A stretch of 64,000 nucleotides of DNA from JAZKFT01 sp965246935 (GCA_965246935.1 CBDFGC010000003.1:62001-126000); one strand, 5' to 3'. Shown: positions 46,028-54,740, counted from the stretch's first letter. Notes: generated from the sequence alone by a model not told the origin. Numbers and translations are program-made.

Positions 46028-46849
46028 TTAGGCAACTGGTAAAAAATGAGGAATTATTTTAAGTGTTGGCATTAATTCAACATTTTTAATATACTCATTT
46101 GGTTTTATGCCTGTAAATCGCTTAAAATTATTATTGAAGTGAGCTTGGTCAAAGAAGTTTAATTCGTAAGCAATTGTGGTTAGTTTGTCCGGCTTAGCGT
46201 TACTAATTGTTTGAAGTATTGATTGAAAACGATTTAAAGAAGAAAGCATTTTTGGCGAAATGCCTAAATATTCCTGAAATAAAAAATTAAGATGTTTCCT
46301 TGAAATATTATGCTGTTGGCAAATTTCGTGTATAGAATTATTTTCCCTGCTTTTCAATAGAAGTTCAATTGCAGATATTAATTTTTCGTTTGGAATTTTT
46401 GTAGTTAAAAGTTTTCTGTATAGGAAATTTTCTGTCAGTAAAACTTTTTCATTAATAGTTTTTGCTTACTGTAATTGTTCCCAAATTTCATCTGCTTCTT
46501 TTTTAAAAATACAATCAAGATTGGTATAATTATTAGTGAAGTATCGCAAAGGTTGATTTAAAAAGGCATATGCTCCTAATGTTTTAAACTGTATTACAAC
46601 CATTTTACTTTCTCCATAACTTTCTACATATGTTGGTTGGGTTTGAAGTCCTGCAACCCAATATTTTTTGAAGTCCGTAAAATTTGTAAACTTACAGGCT
46701 GTAAATAATTTAAAACTGTCATTGAGGTTAAAAACCAAGCTCATTGCTGTTTTAGGAAACCCAACACCTTTATTGTTTCCTTCCACATACACAATACAAT
46801 CAACATAGCTGTCCAGCGGAAATTTTGGTATGTGTTTTTGAAATATCAT
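46028..46849 (-). pseudogene. AraC-family regulator with one in-frame ochre stop
   Basis: The N-terminal sensor part (46466-46849: FQKHIPKFPLDSYVDCIVYVEG...) runs to TAA at 46463-46465 after EQLQ. The same frame continues AKTINEKVLLTENFLYRKLL... into the AraC DNA-binding domain (IHEICQQHNISRKHLNFLFQEYLGISPKMLSSLNRFQ, FFDQAHFNNNFKRFTGIKPNEY). No frameshift is needed and only one codon is lost. The full product would be about 273 residues. Read-through or a sequence error cannot be excluded. Confidence 0.8.
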
Positions 46850-46888
46850 TTGTCTATGTTCAACATTTAGAGTGTGTCAAAAATGCTT

Positions 46889-47088
46889 GCCGCTAACGTT
46901 CAGGGCTTGCTGCTGTGCTGGAATTTATAACGTCCAGCCTGGAACTAAAGCCCAATAGAATTAATGATGATGAAATTAAATACAAAAGCCAAATAGAATT
47001 ACGTCTGAACGAACCGCTGCTGATAGCGAACAAAAAGATGAGGATTTATTCGTCTGCCAGCATAGCAGCAAACCCCATGTTGGTAGCA
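46889..47088 (-). repeat. attC-like site 1 (first site of array)
   Basis: Left core GCCGCTAAC (46889-46897), arm CAGGGCTTGCTGCTGTGCTGG; right arm CCAGCATAGCAGCAAACCCC, core GTTGGTAGCA (47079-47088). The left core exactly complements GTTAGCGGC at 45074, and the right core exactly complements TGCTACCAAC at 47812. Confidence 0.85.
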
Positions 47089-47094
47089 GTGCTT

Positions 47095-47806
47095 CTATGT
47101 CGTCCAACTAAACTTATCATTTCTTGTCAAATATGCTTTGTCTATGTCAAGGTCATTGCTAAAAGTGTCAATGATAACTTTTAAAATTTCCTGTCTGTTA
47201 ATTGTTCCTTTTATTCGTCTGACGTCTACGTAATTTTCTGTTGCAAGCTTTTCTGTCAACTTTCTTACTGTAGTAAGTTTAAACTCTTTTGAAAAGAATT
47301 TATATGAAGTCCAACCAATAGCAATAAAAGAAAGCAACCCTGTTATAGCAAACTGCCACTTAAATAAAAATGTAATCAGTGAAGCCACAATGCCAATAAA
47401 TATTGTCCAACCCAACCATGATTTGATGTCCAAAATGTTAAGGGCTATATTTAATTCGTCTTGTAGTTCTTTGATTTTTTGTCTGCGATTATATCGTGGA
47501 AAGAGGTCTTGCAGTTTAGTGTCTAAGGTTATTGACTTTGCTTCTATGAGTTGTGTCGTTGCAATTGCATTACGAACTTGATAAAATGCTTGTTGGGTTG
47601 TGCAGTAGTCAGAATTGTCTCCTTGAAGGTTGTTTGTAAAAATGTCGCACAAGTCACCAAATGTTTGGATGTTGTAGAAAGCATCTTTTTCAAGCTTTAA
47701 GCCAAATGACTTTTCAAGTTTTAGAACTACGTCAAAGATGTCTTCATCTTCGTAGTTGCATATCCCTCACGTCCTTCAGTTTCGTTATGTCGTTTAGGAC
47801 TGTCAT
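47095..47806 (-). pseudogene. Acyl-carrier-like domain fused to a membrane domain, frameshifted (first cassette)
   Basis: From ATG at 47806 the frame reads MTVLNDITKLKDVRD. After a one-base shift it continues EDEDIFDVVLKLEKSFGLKLEKDAFYNIQTFGDLCD. This resembles an acyl-carrier-protein four-helix unit, though the Ser of a DSL motif is not evident. Then come CTTQQAFYQVRNAI, two membrane segments (about 120-165: WLGWTIFIGIVASLITFLF, FAITGLLSFIAIGW) and a cytoplasmic tail. About 236 residues in all. The ATG is 15 bp from the GTTGGTAGCA core. Function unknown. The frameshift lies near a GGG run. Confidence 0.6.
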
Positions 47807-47811
47807 TGCAT

Positions 47812-47926
47812 TGCTACCAACAAAAATATTGATGTTATTAGACGTACTTCCAAAAAAAAAATTAACACTGATTTTCAACCACTTAACGTTATACATTTCG
47901 TATTGTAGTTAGTACAATACGTTTTT
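47812..47926 (-). promoter_or_regulatory. Candidate attI/array promoter region
   Basis: On the minus strand TATTTTTG (47821-47828), a TAnnTTTG-type -7 box, ends exactly at the G of the first cassette core GTTGGTAGCA. A TTTG lies 22 bp upstream (47851-47854). Transcription would start a few bases before the ATG of cassette 1. Further upstream a perfect inverted repeat CGTATTGT-7 bp-ACAATACG (47899-47921) has the size of a tyrosine-recombinase binding site. It is followed by a T-run on the plus strand, so it could instead be a terminator. Confidence 0.45.
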
Positions 47927-48311
47927 TCAAAATGGAAGATTTTCGTCCATTTGCTCTTGCGTTTCTACCGTTTTGACCTTTTTATCCAGCATCAGCAATT
48001 CCTGAACAAAAACGACTCCGTTACCCACTTTCTGTCACCACTTTTATCATCGTATTGCCGGTTGTTTAGCTTTCCCTCTATATATACCAGGCTCCCTTTG
48101 TGCAGGTAGGTGGCTGCCAGCGTAGCCAATGATCTCCAGGCTATTATAGTGTGCCATTGGGTCCGGCTCTGGCTTTGCCCGTTTTTATCCCAGTACGTTT
48201 CGGTAGTAGCAAGTGTCATTTTTAAACCACCGGCGTTCCATCCGTCAGGGTTTTCAGTTCGGGATCTTTGCCCAGATTACCTACCAATATCACTTTGTTA
48301 ATACCACGCAT
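47927..48311 (-). pseudogene. ssb: Single-stranded DNA-binding protein gene with two frameshifts
   Basis: ATG at 48311 gives MRGINKVILVGNLGKDPELKTLTDGTPVV. One shift leads to MTLATTETYWDKNGQSQSRTQWHTIIAWRSLA...GSLVYIEGKLNNRQYDD...KWVTE. A second shift gives VVFVQELLMLDKK and the terminal MDENLPF, the acidic SSB tail. About 125 residues, a complete SSB apart from the two lesions. It is placed between the integrase and the first cassette. SSB binds the folded single-strand substrates of attC-type recombination, so a functional link is conceivable. Confidence 0.75.
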
Positions 48312-48456
48312 AGCTGAAATAATTAATTTTCAATTTCAAATGTTTCCGAAATCGCTTTTCAGCAGGGGCCGGGAATGATCCACTACGTTACATTTCGATT
48401 GGTATTTGTTCCCGGCAAAGATTTAATTTACTGTCTTTACCATTCAACTGTATCCG

Positions 48457-49638
48457 CTACCACTCTATATTCCCTTCTTTCCACAAATCGTCCAGCGGGC
48501 TCACAATATTTACAAGGCTCTTTTTACTTACGTGCAGGTAGCGTTCGGTAGTCTTTATGTCAAAATGACCTAATAAGTCTTTAATATACCGTATGTCTGT
48601 ACCTTTCTCCAGCAGGTGAGTGGCAAAGCTATGGCGTAAGCTATGCATCCCTACTTCCTTTTTAATACCAGCCCTGCTTTTTGCATTGCTAAAAATTTGC
48701 TGTACGGTACGGGTTGGGTAAGCTGTGCCTGTTTGCTCCGATTCAAACAGGTACACGGTTGGGCGGGGTTTACTGTTGCTAATGTATGCCCGTAAAATAT
48801 CCAGTAATATAGGGCTAAGATTTACGTAACGATCTTTTTTCCCTTTGGCACAGCTTACCAGTATCTGCATACGCCCGCTATCAATATGGCTTATTTTTAA
48901 ATTGACAATTTCGCTTACCCGCAGGCCTGCACTATAGGCAGTAAATAACATGGCCTTATGTTTTTTATTGGTAAGTGCATTAAACAGCCCGGATAATTCC
49001 GTTTGGTTGAGCAGCCTGGGTAACAGGAACGGCCGCTTTGGCCGTGGTATTTCCCAAAAGAATTTTTCTCTTTTCAGTAGCTGCTCGTAATAAAACTTTA
49101 GTGCGTTAATGCGGCTGTGTAAGGTGTTTTCGCTTAACTTAAGCTGCTCGTGACAATAAGCCAGGTACCGCTTTACATCTGCTACAGTAAGTTTTTCTGC
49201 AGGTACTTTCCCGAGGATTTTTAATAATTGTGCCATCTCATTCAGGTAAGTGCGCCGGGTGCTCTCACTATAGCTCTTCAATATCAGGTGCTGTTGCATC
49301 TGAGGCAATACGCTGCTGTTACAGCTTTGTATGCCGGCATTTAAAATAACAAGCTTTGTATCCTTCACCAAAGGCAATGGCGGTGCAGGTGGTTGCTGTA
49401 ATATCCTTTTGTTGTTTTTAACTGCAATGGTTACAGGCACAGTTGGTTGTTCTTCCAGCCCAAACCGCCTCCTGTATTCATCTGTATCCGGCACCTACCA
49501 GCTTTTCAGGGTACTGCTCCAGGTAGCACCCGGTAGTTGCCGGAAACGCCTTATTAATTCTTTGTTGTTCTCAAATTGTACGGCAATAATGTTCTTATCT
49601 CTGTGCCGGCATAAAGAAGATTGTATGGTAGTAGCCAT
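48457..49638 (-). pseudogene. Tyrosine recombinase (candidate array integrase) with amber stop
   Basis: The full frame starts at ATG 49638 (MATTIQSSLCRHRDKNIIAV...RFRQLPGATWSSTLKSW) and meets TAG at 49495-49497, where relatives have Tyr (W-Y-VPDT). It then continues to 48457, 393 residues in all. Beyond the stop lie a core-binding domain (HLILKSYSESTRRTYLNEM) and a catalytic domain with Arg in AYSAGLRVSEIVNL, Lys in KGKKDRYV, HSLRHSFATHL and LLGHFDIKTTERYLHV (Tyr). There is no IntI-specific insertion. A GTG directly after the stop could restart translation and yield a 345-residue protein with all catalytic residues, so activity is not ruled out. Confidence 0.8.
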
Positions 49639-49892
49639 CCGTAAGCATTTGGAACGATAAATATAGCTATCTTATGCAAAAAGATAATACGAAAACTTGC
49701 CTAAAGAATAGGGATGTAGTTTGTAAATTAAAGTAGCCTGACCGCATTTTAGCATTAGCAGCACTCAGGCAAAAGAATTTGGTACTTATATCACAAAGTG
49801 CATAAATACCAAACAAAGCCCCCGCAATGTTATATGAGTAACGCCGGATTCGCAGGAATTATTCACAATTGACCATTCACCATTCACGATAC

Positions 49893-50921
49893 TCATTCCT
49901 CCCACACTTTCAGCCCTTCGCTGCAATTGGCGCAGATGTCAATGTTTTTGCGGCTGGTCATCAGCTCCCGCCGGAACTGTTTGTAGTTTTCGTTGTGCCA
50001 GGTTTCTTTAAAAGATTGTGTTTTTAAATTGCCCAGCCGGTGCATCGCATCTTTGTCAAAACAGCAGGGCACCACCAGGCCATCCCAGGTAATTACATTG
50101 GCACTCCACAGCCGCCAGCAATGGTTTTGCATGCCACTCTTTATTTTCATCTGCCCATTCTTATCCTTACGGTAGCGGCTGTATTTATCCAGTGTAGGAA
50201 TTAATCCATTCGGGTCTGTATCATAATCATATACCTGCGCCGTTTTAAAACGCACCTGGTCCACCCCAATTTCTTTTGCCAGCGTTTTAATATCGGCAAT
50301 CTGGTGCTGGTTTGGCTTTACCACCAAAAACTGAAAAAATACAAACGGTGTTTTGCTTCCTAATTCCTTCTTCCATTTTACAATATTCCGGGCGCCTTCC
50401 AGCACTTTATCCAATTTGCCACCCACCCGGTAGCTTTGGTACACATCCTGCGTAGTGCCGTCAATGGAAATAATTAACCGGTCAAGCCCGCTTTCAACGG
50501 TAGCTTTGGCCCTTGCATCGGTCAGGTAGTGGGCATTGGTGCTGGTGGCGGTGTAAATGCCTTTGTCATGCGCATATTTTACCATATCCAAAAAGGACGG
50601 GTTCAAAAATGGCTCGCCCTGGAAGTAAAATACCAGGTACATTAATTCTTTGTACACTTCATCAATGGTCTGGCTGAAAAAGTCTTTCTGCAGCATGCCG
50701 GTAGGCCGGGTAAAAGCCCGCAGACCGCTGGGGCATTCAGGACAGCGCAGGTTGCAACTGGTGGTTGGCTCAAAAGAGATGGATACCGGCAAGCCCCACT
50801 GGATGGGCCTTTTCAGCAATTTACTTAATTGATAGCTGCTCCACACTTTGGCGCCATTCCACAGGCGGCGGACCGTAAGTTTGCCAGCCAGGTTGCGGGT
50901 ATCGTTGAAATTGAAATACAT
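49893..50921 (-). CDS. Radical SAM protein with SPASM-type C-terminus
   Basis: 342 residues from ATG at 50921 (a TTG five codons upstream is the alternative). The radical SAM cluster motif is CNLRCPEC (CxxxCxxC, about residue 58). GEPFLNPSFLDMV and the glycine-rich strand follow. A SPASM/twitch region holds further Cys (NHCWRLWSANVITWDGLVVPCCFDKDAMHRLGN and IDICANCSEG) for auxiliary clusters. The reaction is unknown. Related proteins modify peptides or cofactors, or resemble MoaA. No precursor peptide was seen nearby. Confidence 0.88.
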   Translation of the reverse strand: MYFNFNDTRNLAGKLTVRRLWNGAKVWSSYQLSKLLKRPIQWGLPVSISFEPTTSCNLRCPECPSGLRAFTRPTGMLQKDFFSQTIDEVYKELMYLVFYFQGEPFLNPSFLDMVKYAHDKGIYTATSTNAHYLTDARAKATVESGLDRLIISIDGTTQDVYQSYRVGGKLDKVLEGARNIVKWKKELGSKTPFVFFQFLVVKPNQHQIADIKTLAKEIGVDQVRFKTAQVYDYDTDPNGLIPTLDKYSRYRKDKNGQMKIKSGMQNHCWRLWSANVITWDGLVVPCCFDKDAMHRLGNLKTQSFKETWHNENYKQFRRELMTSRKNIDICANCSEGLKVWEE

Positions 50922-51895
50922 TCTTAGGAGACGCAAGATAATTCAAAGTCCGTAAGACGGGAAGACGGAAAGTCAGGAAGTTGATAGCCAGCAGTCAATA
51001 ACCATCGCTGTTACGACAGCAGGTTGAAATGCAGTGAGGTTATTACTGTTTTTCAGTAGAAATTATTCGTTCAGCTTTTATGGCCGGTATTACAAATTGC
51101 TGCATGTAAAAAAGAGAGCATTTTTAGTATTTTAACAGACACACATTGAGGTTATTTAGTAATTTAACAAGTAGAAGCCGTTAATAGCAATAATAAATTA
51201 CATAGGCACATCAGTACAAAGAAATACAAATACATTTTTGAACCACATAGACACATAGGCACATAGGCACATAAGAATACAGGAATACAAATAATTGCAA
51301 GAATAAGTGTTCAAATCCAATGCTTTTGTTACCTCATGTATGCTTTAAATTCCACACCTGTATTCTTATGTGCCTACCGTGTCCGCCTGGGCGGATGTGT
51401 CTATGTGGTTACATTGTATTCCTAAACCTATATGCTACGCCGGTTGCGATCCGGAACAAGTTATGATTGATCGTTAAATACTAAACAGGCTCATTATAAA
51501 ACCGTAATTATTCCATATTTACTTCTGTTTTTTTACTGCCTGTTAAAATAGTTAACAGCTTTGAAGTAAGAAAATGTTTTAAAAATAAATACAGCAGGAA
51601 CCCGCTCCTTCAAACTGCTTTTAAAGTTGCACAGAGGCACCCCTCTACATGCCTTTGGTGTGGAGCTAATCTTGTAGGGGTTTGGTTGCTGTTCAACTGA
51701 GCCCTCACCCCCGGCCCCTCTCCAACCACAGGTTGGAGAGGGGAGTCGCTGTTTTGATCTTTTAAACGCTCATTTTGACTACCGTTGCTGCTAATAACTG
51801 GTTTAAAAGTGTGGTAGAGGCACCCCTCTCCACTTGTGGAGAGGGGCAGGGGGTGAGGGCTCAGTTGGGCAGTGGGGAGTGCGGTTTTAAAACCT
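50922..51895. repeat. Repeat-rich intergenic region
   Basis: About 970 bp without a gene. 51231-51423 is an inverted-repeat element: AACCACATAGACACAT... with a 10-bp tandem (ACATAGGCAC, about three copies) and AAGAATACAGG, mirrored by CCTGTATTCTTATGTGCC...GTCTATGTGGTT. 51630-51760 and 51810-51935 hold copies of the CCCCTCTCCAC...GTGGAGAGGGG family also seen at 16.9-17.1 and 19.5 kb, here as tandem inverted pairs. Confidence 0.7.
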
Positions 51896-53065
51896 CTACA
51901 TGCCTTTGGCGTGGAGAGGGGCCGGGGGTGAGGGCAGTACTTTTTTGGCTAACCATCGCCGGATGGGTTCATCATATAATTTCAGGGCGGCGTATGCCAA
52001 AATGATACAGGAAAGGAAAACAAGCAGTGCAATGGGAAGTCCGTGTTGCAATGAAACTTTATGATGGTATACCCAACCAGTGTATATGTAGATGAAGGGG
52101 TAATGAGTAATGTAAATAGGAAAGGAGATGTCGCCCAGGAATTTACAAATCCGTTTTGCGTATTTACCAGTTACTTCCCCACTTGCTCCCATATATACGA
52201 TCAACGGAAAAATGAAAATAATACTCAGGGACTCGTAAAGCCCATTCATCCATAAGTGTTCACTGCCGCCTATTCTGGGGATGGCAAGAATGGTAATGAT
52301 CAACAGGCTGCACCACAGGAACGCATTTTTAATATGTGTTGGTTTTACCATGCGAAACAGCAACAATCCGGCAAAGAACGGATACATCACACGGGCAAAA
52401 CCGATATGCAATTGTGCCGGTTCAAGCGACCAGCCACCCACCACATCACCCGCCGGACTTGTTACAGTAAGGTGTACCAATGCAATGGCTGCAAGCAGTA
52501 CAAGAATAGAGAGCAGCGTCTTTGAAAACTTTCTGACCCCAATGGCGTACAACAGATTGACAATATATTCAAAGAAGAGCGTCCAGGCCGGCCCATCCAG
52601 CGGATGCATCTCATTCCATCCCCGAATGTCCATTGCCGGTGGTACAGGAATTACCGTGAAACCAATGAGCATAATCAGCAGCATCTTCCAATAAGGTACA
52701 TCCTTTATCATGGGCCACAAGGTGGAATCCTGAAAGTAAAAACAAACTGCCCCTACCATCATACCCATGATCACCATTGGCTGAAGCCTGATTAAACGGC
52801 GTTTGATAAAGCCTCCGGTCGTTAACCTGCTCCAGCGGTCATCATACGCATAGCCGATTACAAAACCCGAAAGCAAAAAGAAAAAGTCTACAGCCAGGTA
52901 GCCATGGTTAATCACCTGATCCAGGTAGCTGGTTGCATGGGCCTCGCAAAGGTGAAAGGCAACGACCATTAGCGCCGCCACGCCACGCAGGCCATCCAGG
53001 ATAGCGTAATGCGATTTTGTTTCCAACGCACCGGATTTCATAAGTAATGTTGATGAGGGTGTCAT
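51896..53065 (-). CDS. Acyltransferase 3 (OafA/PlsC-like membrane O-acyltransferase)
   Basis: 389 residues with about ten membrane segments. N-terminal LDGLRGVAALMVVAFHLCEA carries the family Arg and the catalytic-type His. FFFLLSGFVIGYAYDDRW and FIKRRLIRLQP follow. It transfers acyl groups to envelope sugars or lipids. The last residues (about KVLPSPPAPLHAKGM) are encoded inside the CCCTCACCCCCGGCCCC repeat, so a repeat insertion has replaced the native C-terminus. The target is unknown. Confidence 0.9.
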   Translation of the reverse strand: MTPSSTLLMKSGALETKSHYAILDGLRGVAALMVVAFHLCEAHATSYLDQVINHGYLAVDFFFLLSGFVIGYAYDDRWSRLTTGGFIKRRLIRLQPMVIMGMMVGAVCFYFQDSTLWPMIKDVPYWKMLLIMLIGFTVIPVPPAMDIRGWNEMHPLDGPAWTLFFEYIVNLLYAIGVRKFSKTLLSILVLLAAIALVHLTVTSPAGDVVGGWSLEPAQLHIGFARVMYPFFAGLLLFRMVKPTHIKNAFLWCSLLIITILAIPRIGGSEHLWMNGLYESLSIIFIFPLIVYMGASGEVTGKYAKRICKFLGDISFPIYITHYPFIYIYTGWVYHHKVSLQHGLPIALLVFLSCIILAYAALKLYDEPIRRWLAKKVLPSPPAPLHAKGM

Positions 53066-53287
53066 ACCATCTTTTTAAATGCGTACAATGTAGGCCATTC
53101 ATAAATATCCTGTAACAGGAGCAAACACTTTTGGCCTGACCTGCAAATCAGCAACTGCCAACGGTCGACTTCCTGCTATTGACTGCCGACTGCCTGACTG
53201 CCGGCTATGTACTACTTATCCACCAATTGTTACACATTGCTAAAAAATTAAGAACTAGTTTTTACTTTTGATAAAAGCTACCCCCCT

Positions 53288-53818
53288 ATGACCCTAAAAC
53301 AACTGATAAGCCGCCACGGCTGGTTGAATATAGAAGCAGCTTTATGGAATGAATACCCGGCTGAACAAAAAAACAGGGATGCCTACGAAGCTGTTTATCA
53401 TCAGCTATTGCTAATGTCCGAAACAGAAACCGATTTGCAGATTGTTTTACAGCAAATCCGGCAAACAGAAGAGGATAACAATACGGGAAGTTATGTGGAT
53501 GTGGTTGGTAAAAAGCAAACGCCTCATATTGCCGATGCCGGTTTAGCCATTGGTTATGCACTGGACTTTACACCCTGGGCCGAATGGCTGGCCATGCCCG
53601 TTACTTTCAAAACACTTCAGTATTTCCCCGAAGCGGAAATAATTGCGCACTGCCTGTGGGAGATGACTTTTCATTCCTTTGATGAAAACGTAATACAGGA
53701 TGAGAAGGCGAGGCTTTCAGCTACGGTGTCCGAAATAGGCGATCTGACAAATGAAGCATACTGGCAAAATTTAATTAGCTGGGAACAACTAACGGCGCAA
53801 CTGAACAAAGAGGAGTAA
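53288..53818 (+). CDS. Cytoplasmic protein of unknown function
   Basis: 176 residues, helical, acidic. MTLKQLISRHGWLNIEAALWNEYPAEQKN, AYEAVYHQLLLMSETETDLQI and FFPEAEIIAHCLWEMTFHSFDE-like segments recall a family found in Bacteroidota and Firmicutes (DUF6557-like), but the assignment is tentative. It ends 6 bp before the lysozyme gene and is probably co-transcribed with it. Confidence 0.6.
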   Translation: MTLKQLISRHGWLNIEAALWNEYPAEQKNRDAYEAVYHQLLLMSETETDLQIVLQQIRQTEEDNNTGSYVDVVGKKQTPHIADAGLAIGYALDFTPWAEWLAMPVTFKTLQYFPEAEIIAHCLWEMTFHSFDENVIQDEKARLSATVSEIGDLTNEAYWQNLISWEQLTAQLNKEE

Positions 53819-53824
53819 CCATCC

Positions 53825-54619
53825 ATGCCTGGCCGTACCGCTAAAGCCAACCGTACACTTGCTTACCTGTTGCTCATTCCGGCGGCAGCCGCTATCGTCC
53901 TGTTTGCGTACCGCTTTACCCGAACTACCAATTTATTTGACGAAGATGCCGACGTAACCTTTGTCCGTTACCCGGCATTTGGTATTTCTATACCGGCCGA
54001 ATACACCATACACGGCATTGATGTAAGCCACCATAATAAAAGCATTAACTGGAAACTGGTACAGCAAATGAAGGTGGAAAAAATACGCCTGGGATTTAGT
54101 TTTATAAAAGCAACGGAGGGCCTGAGTTTTGTGGATGACCAGTTTGCCCGCAACTGGCGAAAAAGCAAGCAGGCAGGCATGATACGTGGGGCTTATCATT
54201 ATTTTATCGGTTACAAAAGTGGAAAAGAACAGGCCCAAAACTTTATCAATACCGTTACATTAAGTCCCGGCGATTTGCCCCCCGTATTGGATATAGAAAC
54301 CATGAGCGGCAGCAATGTAGCCGAACTTCAAAAAAATGCGTTGGAATGGCTGGATACGATAGAAGCGTATTACGGCGTACAACCGATTATTTATACCGGC
54401 GTAGATTTTTATGCAAAGTATTTGGGTGATGCTTTTAATGATTATCCGTTGTGGGTAGCGCATTACCAGCAGTTGCATCAGCCACGTATCAACCGGGCCT
54501 GGATCATCTGGCAACACAATATGGCGGGGCATGTAAATGGTATTGAAAGCTTTGTGGACTTTAATGCATTTAACGGCGATAGTACAGCGTTTAAAAAGCT
54601 ATTGATTAAAGAAAAATAA
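53825..54619 (+). CDS. Glycoside hydrolase family 25 lysozyme
   Basis: 264 residues. One N-terminal membrane segment (about 13-29), then the GH25 barrel: HGIDVSHHNKSINW (Asp), FSFIKATEGLSFVDDQF (Glu), GAYHYF, LPPVLDIETMSGSN (Asp and Glu), IIYTGVDFYAKYL and LWVAHY. It hydrolyses peptidoglycan in the periplasm while membrane-tethered. Length and active-site residues are standard. Confidence 0.92.
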   Translation: MPGRTAKANRTLAYLLLIPAAAAIVLFAYRFTRTTNLFDEDADVTFVRYPAFGISIPAEYTIHGIDVSHHNKSINWKLVQQMKVEKIRLGFSFIKATEGLSFVDDQFARNWRKSKQAGMIRGAYHYFIGYKSGKEQAQNFINTVTLSPGDLPPVLDIETMSGSNVAELQKNALEWLDTIEAYYGVQPIIYTGVDFYAKYLGDAFNDYPLWVAHYQQLHQPRINRAWIIWQHNMAGHVNGIESFVDFNAFNGDSTAFKKLLIKEK

Positions 54620-54633
54620 CAGGCAATTTTGCT

Positions 54634-54735
54634 ATCAGCAATCATCTGTCAGAAATTAGCCATTAGTTGGCTTTCATTAATTGTATTTGCCTCTAACCGA
54701 TAGCTGATTTCTGACAGCTAATAACTAACAACTAA
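54634..54735. repeat. Imperfect inverted repeat upstream of usp
   Basis: CTATCAGC...CTGTCAGAAATTAGCC is mirrored by CGATAGCTGATTTCTGACAGC about 50 bp further on, forming a loose palindrome between the lysozyme and the stress-protein gene. It may be a terminator or a small repeat element. Confidence 0.5.
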
Positions 54736-54740
54736 TTTAA

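Noticed and set aside
28494..47821. CRISPR array
   Set aside because: Repeats are 90-205 bp palindromic sites spaced by whole genes of varied length; no cas genes.
46463..49497. Stop-codon reassignment explaining in-frame TAA and TAG
   Set aside because: Both codons are used as normal stops by many intact genes in the window.
48457..49638. Calling the recombinase a standard IntI
   Set aside because: No extra segment lies between the catalytic Lys region and HxxR; it reads like a Bacteroidota XerC/D-type or IS-linked recombinase.
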